A DNA stretch of 64,000 nt, from NCBI GenBank assembly GCA_964503045.1, contig CAZCZI010000025.1, positions 24,481-88,480 of the forward strand, in the 5' to 3' direction. The DNA is from CAYZJR01 sp964503045 (GTDB taxonomy: Bacteria > Cyanobacteriota > Vampirovibrionia > Obscuribacterales > Obscuribacteraceae). A program made the translations under genes and the position numbers. Shown one piece after another: positions 1-7,604 of this stretch; the first letter of the stretch is position 1; every line of letters begins with the position of its first letter. Below the pieces are notes generated by a model. The model saw nothing but the letters and a program-made list of their open reading frames with translations, had not been told where the DNA came from and searched no databases.

Positions 1-1
1 T

Positions 2-1090
2 GGAGCCCTTGGTGGATTTGGATTGGTTGCTGCAGTTGCATACGCGGCATACGCCAAAACGGAAGAAGCAGCAAACGCACAGCCGAAAGAAGATGCAAAA
101 CCACCTTCTGTAAAAGGTACCGCCAGGAGTGCTGCAAATCGAGCGAGTGGTAACACTCATGGGCAGCCGGTTAGAAAGGCGATTGGGCAAACGGCGTCAA
201 CGGCGGTTGGAAGACCGATTACGACCAAAGAGATGCTGAATTGTGTCTGTGTTATTCCGGCTCTTTTCAGTAATCCGGATTCTTCGCAGCAAATGAAAGA
301 CGGCAAATACAAAATCGAAGATGAATCGTTGAAAAATTCGATGCATGGATGTGAGGAGGGTGACTTGGGAAGTCCCACATCCGGCATCATGAACGGCAAA
401 CAGATGGGAGCTGCGTATTTGATGTGGAATACAGGTGGTACTCAGTGGTGGACTTCGTTCATCTTGTTCGAGCGAGTAAAAGGAAAGGTGATCGGGAATC
501 GGCATTGTTCTATAGGGCATCCGTTTAACAAGGGGCAAGTGGTCAATCTTAGAATCGCTGATAACAAGCTCTTCTTCGATGTGAAAAATGGTCCGCTTGC
601 CTTTAGACCGACGAATTATGATAACTTTCCGGAACGGGATGATAATCCAAGTAAGGTTCCGATTGAGCCTCAGCAGATCACGAACCTGACTGTATTTGTG
701 CCGACCGAAGATAGGTTGAATAATGAAGACGGCATTACTGAGCCAATCAAGCTCACAAATGGTGTGTATAAGTCAAAGGCGCTTACCTGTCGAATCAACA
801 AAGTAAGCAAAGTGAAAATTCAAGACGAACTGGCTACTCTTGCAACGGCAACCATTACTTATAAAGGAAAAGTACCTCTTCACGGAGTGTTCAAATTTCA
901 GCGCCGCAAGGGCAAACCCGTCTGCGAAGGTTTTTATTCAGCCTGCAACGAGTACGCGATCGGCGACATGTCCGCTCGCATCGATCACGACAAGTTTTCT
1001 CGTTACAACGGAGAAGTGGTTGTGGACGTCCATGACGGCCGCCTCAACTTCAGCGACTTCCGAGAAGCTGACTATGAAGAGCACGATTAG
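2..1090 (+). CDS. Unknown exported or membrane-anchored protein, 5' partial
   Basis: The frame is open to the left window edge, so the true start lies outside; a TTG at position 23 is in frame but has no reason to be preferred. The visible N-terminus is a hydrophobic, Gly/Ala-rich stretch of about 19 residues followed by a charged Ala/Lys/Glu-rich linker, consistent with the end of a signal peptide or a membrane anchor. The remaining ~300 residues look globular and rich in beta-type sequence with several cysteines. I recognise no family. The gene is convergent with glgB, 51 bases away. That it is a real gene is supported by its length and coherent composition; its function is unknown. Confidence 0.75.
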   Translation, partial: GALGGFGLVAAVAYAAYAKTEEAANAQPKEDAKPPSVKGTARSAANRASGNTHGQPVRKAIGQTASTAVGRPITTKEMLNCVCVIPALFSNPDSSQQMKDGKYKIEDESLKNSMHGCEEGDLGSPTSGIMNGKQMGAAYLMWNTGGTQWWTSFILFERVKGKVIGNRHCSIGHPFNKGQVVNLRIADNKLFFDVKNGPLAFRPTNYDNFPERDDNPSKVPIEPQQITNLTVFVPTEDRLNNEDGITEPIKLTNGVYKSKALTCRINKVSKVKIQDELATLATATITYKGKVPLHGVFKFQRRKGKPVCEGFYSACNEYAIGDMSARIDHDKFSRYNGEVVVDVHDGRLNFSDFREADYEEHD

Positions 1091-1141
1091 CGCTGACTGA
1101 ATTACGCGAAGCGAGGACCAGTGCGGGACCAGCGCCGACGG

Positions 1142-3067
1142 CTACTGCTGTTCAGATAGTTTGAACATCATCACTGACAAAGGCGGAATCTTGATTGAAA
1201 TCGAGTGTTCGCGTCCGTGGTGCCAGTGGTTGTCCGACCAAACGCCTCCGTAGTTGCCGATGCCGCTGCCACCGTATTCGGTTGCGTCGCTGTTTAAGAG
1301 TTCCTTCCAGTACCCGCCCAGAGGTACTCCGATTCGATAGTCCCAGCGCGGCACAGGTGTGAAGTTGAGCACCACCAGAATCGAGTCTCTGAAATATTTC
1401 CCCTTGCGTAGATAAGCAAGAATGCTTTGTTCGTTGTCCTGGCAGTCCACCCATTCAAAGCCGGCTGGATTGCAGTCGAATTCGTAAAGAGCGCCCTCGT
1501 TCTTGTAGAGGTGGTTGAGATCTCGCGACCACTTTTGAATGCCTTGATGTGTCGCGAATTCCAGAAGATGCCAGTCGAGGCTGTTGGCGAAGTTCCATTC
1601 AATCCAGTGACCGAATTCGCCGCCCATGAACATCAGTTTCTTGCCCGGTTGAGTGTATTGATAGCCTAAGAGCAAGCGGAGATTGGCGAATTTTTGCCAG
1701 TGGTCGCCTGGCATTTTGTCGAGAAGCGATCCCTTGCCGTGCACGACTTCATCGTGCGAGAGTGGCAAGACAAAGTTTTCGGAGAAGGCATACAAGCCGC
1801 GGAACGTCAGTTTGTCGTGATGAAACTTTCTGTGAACTGGGTCGAGGTGCATGTATTGGAGAGTATCGTTCATCCAACCCATGTCCCACTTCAGTCCGAA
1901 GCCAAGTCCGCCCACATACGGCGGTCGGGTGACCAGCGGCCATGCCGTCGATTCCTCGGCAACCATCATTGCGTAGGGATAGTCGACGTAAACTCGTTCG
2001 TTTAACTTTCTCAAAAATTCGAGGGCGCCGATGTTTTCGCGACCGCCATATTGGTTGGGAAGCCACTCGCCATCTTTGCGAGCGTAGTCCAGGTAAATCA
2101 TGGAAGCAACTGCGTCGACGCGCAATCCATCGATGTGATACTTGTCAAACCAGAACATCGCATTACTTAACAGGAAGTTTGAAACTTCATATCTTCCATA
2201 ATTGAAGGTGTATGTTCCCCACTCCTGATGCTCGCCGAGACGAGGATCTGCGTGTTCGTAAAGGTGTGTTCCGTCGAAGATTCCCAGCGCGTGACCGTCT
2301 TTCGGAAAATGGGCGGGAACCCAATCCAGGATTACGCCAATACCTGCTTGATGCAGTTTGTCGACGAGAAACATGAAGTCTTGCGGAGTCCCGAACCGGC
2401 TCGTGACGGCGAAGTAACCGGTGGTTTGATAGCCCCATGAGGCGTCGAGCGGGTGCTCGGAGATGGGCATGATTTCTACATGCGTGTAGCCCATGTCGGT
2501 TACATACTTGACCAGCTTGTCGGCAAGCTCGCGATAAGTGAGAAAACGATCTTCCTCTTCCGGAACCCGCATCCAAGATCCCAAATGCACTTCATAAATG
2601 GAAACCGGCGCGTTGAGAGAGTTTTTCTTTTCCCGTTCCTTCGCCCAGTTTTCATCGTTCCATTTATAGTCTGAAATGTCCCAAACTATTGATGCAGTCT
2701 TGGGGCGGGTCTCGCATGCAAAGGAGCAAGGATCGGTCTTTTCAGCCTTGTGTCCGGTCACGGATTGAACGTAATACTTATAAAGGGTTCCATTGCCGAG
2801 TTCGGGGATGAAACAAGTCCAGATTCCAGTGGCACCGACGGTTTCCATTTTGTTTTTCGATGCGTCCCACTTGTTGAAGTCTCCAATCACGGACACTGCA
2901 GTTGCATTTGGCGCCCAGACGGCAAATTGGGTTCCTTTCTTGCCGTCGTAAGAAACTACATGAGAGCCTAGTTTTTCATAAACGCGGCTGTGCGTTCCTT
3001 CTGAAAACAAGTGCTGATCGAAATCCGTAAGGAAGTCGGAGGGAGACTGGAGTTTTTGCGGTGTCAC
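1142..3067 (-). CDS. glgB: 1,4-alpha-glucan branching enzyme GlgB
   Basis: Transfers alpha-1,4-glucan segments to form alpha-1,6 branches in glycogen (cytoplasmic, GH13). The 641-residue protein has an N-terminal CBM48-like domain (about residues 35-130, with VWAPNA and GDFN motifs), then the GH13 barrel. The signature motifs are visible: DGLRVDAVASM with the nucleophile Asp, MVAEEST with the acid Glu, and LSHDEVVHG with the third carboxylate, followed by the C-terminal all-beta domain. Length matches the short GlgB class that lacks the first N-terminal domain. The start is GTG at 3067, supported by an AAGGA about 8 bases upstream. It stands alone on the minus strand and diverges from the Ymh-type gene; no other glycogen gene is adjacent, although a CGTase-like amylase lies at 40-42 kb. 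Confidence 0.96.
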   Translation of the reverse strand: MTPQKLQSPSDFLTDFDQHLFSEGTHSRVYEKLGSHVVSYDGKKGTQFAVWAPNATAVSVIGDFNKWDASKNKMETVGATGIWTCFIPELGNGTLYKYYVQSVTGHKAEKTDPCSFACETRPKTASIVWDISDYKWNDENWAKEREKKNSLNAPVSIYEVHLGSWMRVPEEEDRFLTYRELADKLVKYVTDMGYTHVEIMPISEHPLDASWGYQTTGYFAVTSRFGTPQDFMFLVDKLHQAGIGVILDWVPAHFPKDGHALGIFDGTHLYEHADPRLGEHQEWGTYTFNYGRYEVSNFLLSNAMFWFDKYHIDGLRVDAVASMIYLDYARKDGEWLPNQYGGRENIGALEFLRKLNERVYVDYPYAMMVAEESTAWPLVTRPPYVGGLGFGLKWDMGWMNDTLQYMHLDPVHRKFHHDKLTFRGLYAFSENFVLPLSHDEVVHGKGSLLDKMPGDHWQKFANLRLLLGYQYTQPGKKLMFMGGEFGHWIEWNFANSLDWHLLEFATHQGIQKWSRDLNHLYKNEGALYEFDCNPAGFEWVDCQDNEQSILAYLRKGKYFRDSILVVLNFTPVPRWDYRIGVPLGGYWKELLNSDATEYGGSGIGNYGGVWSDNHWHHGREHSISIKIPPLSVMMFKLSEQQ

Positions 3068-3233
3068 TACTTTTGTCCTTTGGAGCTCATGGCGACCCTA
3101 TTTTCGCACATGACAGCCGGTTGACCTAGCCAAAATGGCTTCAGTGTTACAATTGACAGGTTTTGGAAACGCAATTTCCGGCTTTCGGAAACGCCACTTT
3201 CTGTCGCCGATGTTAACAATTGAGGTGTGAAAA

Positions 3234-4052
3234 ATGCATCAGCTTCCTGCAGTTCCAGCACTAGGACTCACTCTTGCCATACCAAGAGAAAGAGTGCAAC
3301 GTGCTATTGAAGCGCGAATTGTCAAAGGCAATGAGCTTATCGGGCGCACAGCAGCCACGCGCGAAGAGATGGATCTTCTCAAGCGCCTCAATTGGGATTG
3401 GGTTTTGGAAACATGCAATACGCTCAAAGAGTGTTTCTCATCGGAAACCGTTGCGCTGTATTTCGCATCCAACGTTTACTTCGAACCCAGTCTCAAGTTT
3501 GACGATTTGGAGCGCGATCGTGACGAGTTTCCACATATCGTTAACGCCCGAATTCAACGCCTTTTCGGCTTCCAGAACATGCTGCCGGTGATTCCTGAGC
3601 CTCCCACCGGTGACTTCATTGCCGCGCAGTTCCATCCAAAGATTTATCATGCGACTTGGCGACCGTTCGAACTAGCTCAATATGGGCAAGCGGTGGCGCT
3701 TGCAATCAAAGAAGTGGAAGATTCAATCAACTTGCTCTTGGCCGGAAGCATCAATGCCTCTGGCGTTGAGCTGGTCAGGAAGGCGTTTTCGCCCGATCCT
3801 GAAGAGCAAGGACCGCTCTATGATAAGGAAAACACTGCCCAGGACAACGCCGGAATCGCTGATTTGCTGGCTGGTTTCATGGGGCGCTACAAAAATCTGC
3901 CGCCCAATGCACCCCTTAGCATTCAGCAGACCGCTCGCATCATGAGCATGGCCAGCTACTTGATGTATACACTGGAAATGGTTCAGCCGGTCAAGTCAGA
4001 TCAACCGGAAGAACCGAAGCAAGAGTACGAATTCGAGTTTCTCAAAGACTAA
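3234..4052 (+). CDS. Ymh-type (TIGR02391-like) protein
   Basis: A 272-residue soluble protein with no signal peptide. Its second half (about residues 140-255) resembles the Hypoth_Ymh / TIGR02391 domain: FHPKIYHATWRPFELAQYG, then AVALAIKEVEDSI, a GVELVRKAFSP segment and a C-terminal helix. In that family the domain is an HEPN-like helical module found in phage and defence contexts; its activity is not established. The N-terminal half is unrecognised. The ATG at 3234 is preceded by GAGGTG at 3222-3227. The next gene starts 43 bases downstream on the same strand, so the two may be co-transcribed. The family assignment is by remembered motif only. Confidence 0.6.
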   Translation: MHQLPAVPALGLTLAIPRERVQRAIEARIVKGNELIGRTAATREEMDLLKRLNWDWVLETCNTLKECFSSETVALYFASNVYFEPSLKFDDLERDRDEFPHIVNARIQRLFGFQNMLPVIPEPPTGDFIAAQFHPKIYHATWRPFELAQYGQAVALAIKEVEDSINLLLAGSINASGVELVRKAFSPDPEEQGPLYDKENTAQDNAGIADLLAGFMGRYKNLPPNAPLSIQQTARIMSMASYLMYTLEMVQPVKSDQPEEPKQEYEFEFLKD

Positions 4053-4095
4053 GAGCTCAACTATTTCTATCCTCAACTCAGGAGCAATCGATTAA

Positions 4096-4950
4096 ATGAA
4101 AGCGACATTGGTGAATCAGGTAGCACTTTCATTAGGCTTGTTAGGAACATTGGGACTATTGGCAGCGGCTGGCAATGCCGCTTTTGCAGAAGACACCAAA
4201 AGTTGGGCCGTCAAAAAAGAGTTTAGACGTGTCGGTTTGTCCGAGTCTAAGAAAGAAACGAATTCAACCATCGGCGCAGCCAAGGTGAGCATAAAGGTTC
4301 CACGCTTTTCCGGAGATCCATCGCTTTATGTTTCTCGCGCCAACACTGCAATCAGAAATGCTGTCGATGACGAGATAAAGAAAATGACCAGCGAACAGAA
4401 GGTTCAAGAAGACAGCTTCACCTACAGCGCAGAAGGTCATACCAGTTACTCAGGCCCCGATTTCATCAGCTTGACCGTCGATTACTCGAGTTTTACCGGT
4501 GGTGCCCACGGAAACTCCTACACCAAATCTCTCAACTTCAGATTGCAGCCGTACAAAGAATTGAGTCTGGATAACGTTCTTGGTGGCCCGGTCGACTACA
4601 AGATTCTTTCGGATCTCGCGCAAATCGAGTTGTACAAACAACTCAAAGGCGGCGACAAAGGAATGGTGGAGTCCGGCACCGGACCGTTCGCTAAAAACTT
4701 CGATACGTTCACCTTCGACAAAAAGGGTTTGACTTTCTACTTCGACCCATATCAGGTCGCACCGTATTCAGAAGGTGCGCCCACAATCACACTTTCATAT
4801 GCCGTGCTGAAGCCGCTAATCAAGTCGAACTCGGTGGTTTCCGGTTGGACTCACGGTATTAAGCCGGCACCGGTGGCGGCTGATGATACTCTGCGGTCTC
4901 AACAAAAGCAGGCCGCACTCAAGGATTTCTTAAAGCGCACGAAAGCCTAG
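4096..4950 (+). CDS. Exported DUF3298 (RsiV/PdaC-like) protein
   Basis: A 284-residue protein with a clear signal peptide (Lys near the N-terminus, a Leu/Gly/Ala core, cleavage near AFAED at about residue 32). The mature part matches the DUF4163-DUF3298 arrangement known from RsiV and PdaC: a GGAHGN segment at about residues 136-141, a FTFDKKGLTFYFDPYQVAPYS-like block near residue 210-225, and a closing TLSYAVLKPLI strand. The family is extracytoplasmic; some members are anti-sigma factors that sense lysozyme and others are deacetylase appendages. Neither a sigma factor nor a deacetylase domain is present here, so only the fold is supported. GGAG at 4081-4084 could serve as the ribosome site. 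Confidence 0.8.
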   Translation: MKATLVNQVALSLGLLGTLGLLAAAGNAAFAEDTKSWAVKKEFRRVGLSESKKETNSTIGAAKVSIKVPRFSGDPSLYVSRANTAIRNAVDDEIKKMTSEQKVQEDSFTYSAEGHTSYSGPDFISLTVDYSSFTGGAHGNSYTKSLNFRLQPYKELSLDNVLGGPVDYKILSDLAQIELYKQLKGGDKGMVESGTGPFAKNFDTFTFDKKGLTFYFDPYQVAPYSEGAPTITLSYAVLKPLIKSNSVVSGWTHGIKPAPVAADDTLRSQQKQAALKDFLKRTKA

Positions 4951-5167
4951 TGCGGCGGTTCGCTCCCCGTGGAAGCCAATTTTTCGGCAAAATTTCGCCA
5001 GTAGAAGAAATTTGAGCATACCCAAGTCGCTTGGGGCATAATGAAGTTAGCATTTGTCGGAGCTGACCTGTCCCTTCCCAGGGAAATTCCCAGTGTCTTT
5101 TAAACTCGATTCGACTAATCTGCTTGTTACTTTTGGCGGGTGTGCCAGTTGCTGAGTATGGTCTAGT

Positions 5168-6157
5168 ATGCTCCGGACAAAGACTTCCTGGAAGATTGTC
5201 GCCGATCCATACGCTACTGAAGAACAGTGGTTGCCCGCGTGCGCCGATAGTGAAGAAGCAACCGGACTCTTGTCACAAAGTCATGTTGCGGGCCAATCTT
5301 CTATCGCACCATCAAACACAGTCAAGCTTTTCGTGACGACCATGACGCTTGCGCTGGCTTGTTTTGGTGGAATCTCTTGTGCGCAGACAATACATGCGTG
5401 GAACCACTTTCAAAACTCTATTTTGGAATTTTCCACGTTTACTTCTCTCTGGAGTTCTGGATTTTTCAGCTGGTACAACCATCCAGTAGCACTGTTTCTG
5501 ATGATTCCCGTTTTCCTGTCGTATTTTCTGGGAATGGCTCGCAATCAGGTGAAAACGCCCTTTGCATTGGTGCTGATAGCTTGTTACCTAGCTATTGCCT
5601 TTGTCACCTATCACAGCGACGCATGGCCGATGTCGATGAGTTATGCAAGGCTTGTTTTTGGTGGCGGGCTGATTTTCGCTTTGCCTATGTACTTGTTTGG
5701 AAAGAGCGTCTCCGCATCGCTCGATCGCGGCGGCTTCAAACATTTCTTCTCAGCGAGCGCTTTGGGATGTCTCTATGGTTTCCTCTTCATTTATCCAACT
5801 TGGTTTGTTGCAAATTTCGAGTTGACTTTGTTGACGTGTTTTTTGGTGCCATTTTCAGCGGCCGCTATGACTACGGCTCTGCATCGCGTCGATTCGTTTA
5901 AGACAGCTTCTGCTCTCGGTCTTACTGCGGTTGTTCCATTTTTGATTGGTCTTGTAGTGTACGCGGTCATCGGGTTAGTAATGATGGCCGAAAATCAGTT
6001 TAGCGGTTATGAAAATGTTTTCTTGAACTACACGCGGTTGATGGGACCAGCTAGCGTCATCTTGCTTTTAGGACCACTCGGTGGTGCCTTTGGAACGTTG
6101 ATGTATCGGTCTTCGCGCAAGGGTAAGACTGACCGTGAAGAGTTATCGGTAGTCTGA
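5168..6157 (+). CDS. Multi-pass membrane protein, unknown
   Basis: A 329-residue protein with a polar N-terminal tail of about 55 residues and then about eight hydrophobic segments (near residues 55-75, 105-120, 130-145, 160-175, 190-210, 215-235, 250-275 and 295-315), ending in a basic cytoplasmic tail. No family motif is recognised. The 217-base region before it holds only a short CCCAAG/CTTGGG hairpin at 5021-5035 without a T run. The chosen ATG has no convincing ribosome site, so the true start could be further in. It is followed on the same strand by the DUF3592-like gene. Confidence 0.75.
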   Translation: MLRTKTSWKIVADPYATEEQWLPACADSEEATGLLSQSHVAGQSSIAPSNTVKLFVTTMTLALACFGGISCAQTIHAWNHFQNSILEFSTFTSLWSSGFFSWYNHPVALFLMIPVFLSYFLGMARNQVKTPFALVLIACYLAIAFVTYHSDAWPMSMSYARLVFGGGLIFALPMYLFGKSVSASLDRGGFKHFFSASALGCLYGFLFIYPTWFVANFELTLLTCFLVPFSAAAMTTALHRVDSFKTASALGLTAVVPFLIGLVVYAVIGLVMMAENQFSGYENVFLNYTRLMGPASVILLLGPLGGAFGTLMYRSSRKGKTDREELSVV

Positions 6158-6249
6158 GAATACATAGACTTATTATTTGTTGCACCGGAAGTGATTTATC
6201 GGTGTTAGCCAGTGGTAAGGAACCAATACATACCGGAGGATGCCTTTAA

Positions 6250-6903
6250 ATGTGGCTGGTTTATCCTGTGTCTGTGATTATCATGTTTTACGGCATATAC
6301 CTCGTCGCCCTGTCTTTTCAGTTTTCCAGTGACATAAAGGCGTCATCCAGCTGGACGATGGTCCCCGGAAAACTGGTGAAGACCTCCGATGGCATGAGCG
6401 TCGGATTGGGTGGAATCATTGGATTGGCCAAAGTTCTCATATGTCGTCCATACATCCAGTACCGTTATGAGGTCGAAGGTAAGCAATACGAAAAGGAGCA
6501 CCAACTTCCGCCGTGCTTTACGCCGGTACGTGTATCCGTGATGCGAGATCTTCCGGCTGACGCGATTGAAGAACAGAAAAAGGCAATCTCGAGCGTCGAT
6601 CTCCTGTCGGCTCCAGTCAGGTACAACTCCCGTGGAGAGGTTGATCTCGAGGCGATCGAAAAAGAGTTCAATAAGCAAGCAGAGAAGGCTTATCCACCAG
6701 TGACGGTGAAGTACAATCCAAAAGATCCGCAACAATCAGTGACTGATCCCGATCGATTTCGAGGAGGAGAGACATTGTTTTGGTCTGGTGTGACGTTGAT
6801 TTGCGCTTCCTTTTTTGCCATTGGAGGCATGAGATTTCACGCATGGGCATCAAAGCCGGGGCCTTCTCCTGAACTTAGAGGAAAAAGATCGGTTCGCTAT
6901 TGA
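6250..6903 (+). CDS. DUF3592-like membrane protein
   Basis: A 217-residue protein with a transmembrane segment at each end (about residues 3-24 and 178-196) and a beta-rich middle. The middle shows features typical of DUF3592: a segment of the form YRYEVEGKQYE, and VKYNPKDPQQS close to the second membrane segment. A long insert of about 50 charged residues sits between these two motifs. The ATG is preceded by GGAGGA with 8-9 bases spacing, which fixes the start. DUF3592 proteins have no known biochemical role. It is convergent with the partner gene of module B. Confidence 0.72.
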   Translation: MWLVYPVSVIIMFYGIYLVALSFQFSSDIKASSSWTMVPGKLVKTSDGMSVGLGGIIGLAKVLICRPYIQYRYEVEGKQYEKEHQLPPCFTPVRVSVMRDLPADAIEEQKKAISSVDLLSAPVRYNSRGEVDLEAIEKEFNKQAEKAYPPVTVKYNPKDPQQSVTDPDRFRGGETLFWSGVTLICASFFAIGGMRFHAWASKPGPSPELRGKRSVRY

Positions 6904-6944
6904 TTCGTTGATTCGTCGTTAGAGCACGAAGAAATCAAATCCGA

Positions 6945-7604
6945 CTACGACCCGGCGCTCATCCTTCTTTTCCACTTGATTGACTTAAGTGCCGCTCGCG
7001 CATCCCTCAAGTATTTTAGATAGATTTCCTTTGGGGCTTGGTAATAGATTTCTTGAATAATGCGGCCGGTCCCTTCTGCGTCGACTATCAAAGCGTATAT
7101 GTCTTCCTGAGTTTTTACCGTTCTGCCTTCTATGATGAGCACTCGCTTTTCGTTGTAGTCGAAGGTTCGCGCTGTAATGATCGAAAAGGCGGCGGGATCA
7201 TCTTTTCCTCTTAGCACCGTAGATAATGCCTTGAGTTCTTTGGGAAAGAGGGAGTGCGGTGGTTGACTAAGAATGGCTTTGAAAGCTAAACCGACAGCGG
7301 TCGACTCAGGTGCGCCTCGATAGTAAAAACAAACGCTAGCCCGTTCGTCTTGCTGTGCGCACACTTCCACCCACGATTTAGTCGGCATTGATTGGAATTC
7401 GAACGATGGTGACTCCTTCATCACCCATCCTTCAGGAAAGGACATCGAGCGAATTTGTCCATGATTCTCAATGGTGACGTTGGTCGACGATGGCGCCGTG
7501 AATGATGCAGGCGTTTCGACGGTGACTAATCTAGTCGCTGTCAGAGAAACGCTTGGTTCTGCCGGTGCAACGATTGATGTCGATGGTGTGACCGATATAC
7601 TCAA
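6945..7604 (-). CDS. Partner protein B of papain-like module
   Basis: A 219-residue protein of unknown family, clearly paralogous to the protein at 11744-12388. Shared blocks include the Q(I/V)R-MS/T-PEGW/QSW region, FYYRG/FFYRG, the VLIIEGR/VLIVEGR strand, a DAEGTG/DASGTG turn and the closing IQEIYYQAP / VQEIYFQSP block with a Lys-Trp-Lys end. The N-terminal ~45 residues are low-complexity Ser/Thr/Val. It starts with TTG whose TTGA overlaps the stop of the large papain-like gene, and GGAGG lies 10 bases upstream, so the pair is translationally coupled. That arrangement suggests the two proteins work together, for example as chaperone, inhibitor or immunity partner; the sequence does not say which. 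Confidence 0.8.
   Translation of the reverse strand: MSISVTPSTSIVAPAEPSVSLTATRLVTVETPASFTAPSSTNVTIENHGQIRSMSFPEGWVMKESPSFEFQSMPTKSWVEVCAQQDERASVCFYYRGAPESTAVGLAFKAILSQPPHSLFPKELKALSTVLRGKDDPAAFSIITARTFDYNEKRVLIIEGRTVKTQEDIYALIVDAEGTGRIIQEIYYQAPKEIYLKYLRDARAALKSIKWKRRMSAGS

Noticed and set aside
3210..3242. Half-match to the regulon box on the minus strand before glgB: TTTTTCAC, 11 bases, TAACAT
   Set aside because: Only the second half of the box matches and it overlaps the start codon and ribosome site of the plus-strand gene. The spacing is right, so it could be a weak site, but I do not count it with the six.
5021..5035. CCCAAG-TCG-CTTGGG hairpin as terminator of the DUF3298 gene
   Set aside because: Short stem and no T run after it on either strand.
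5359..5901. 180-residue plus-strand frame inside the membrane protein gene
   Set aside because: Overlapping frame of a gene with clear membrane segments; rich in Ser/Cys/Phe/Arg as expected for a shadow.
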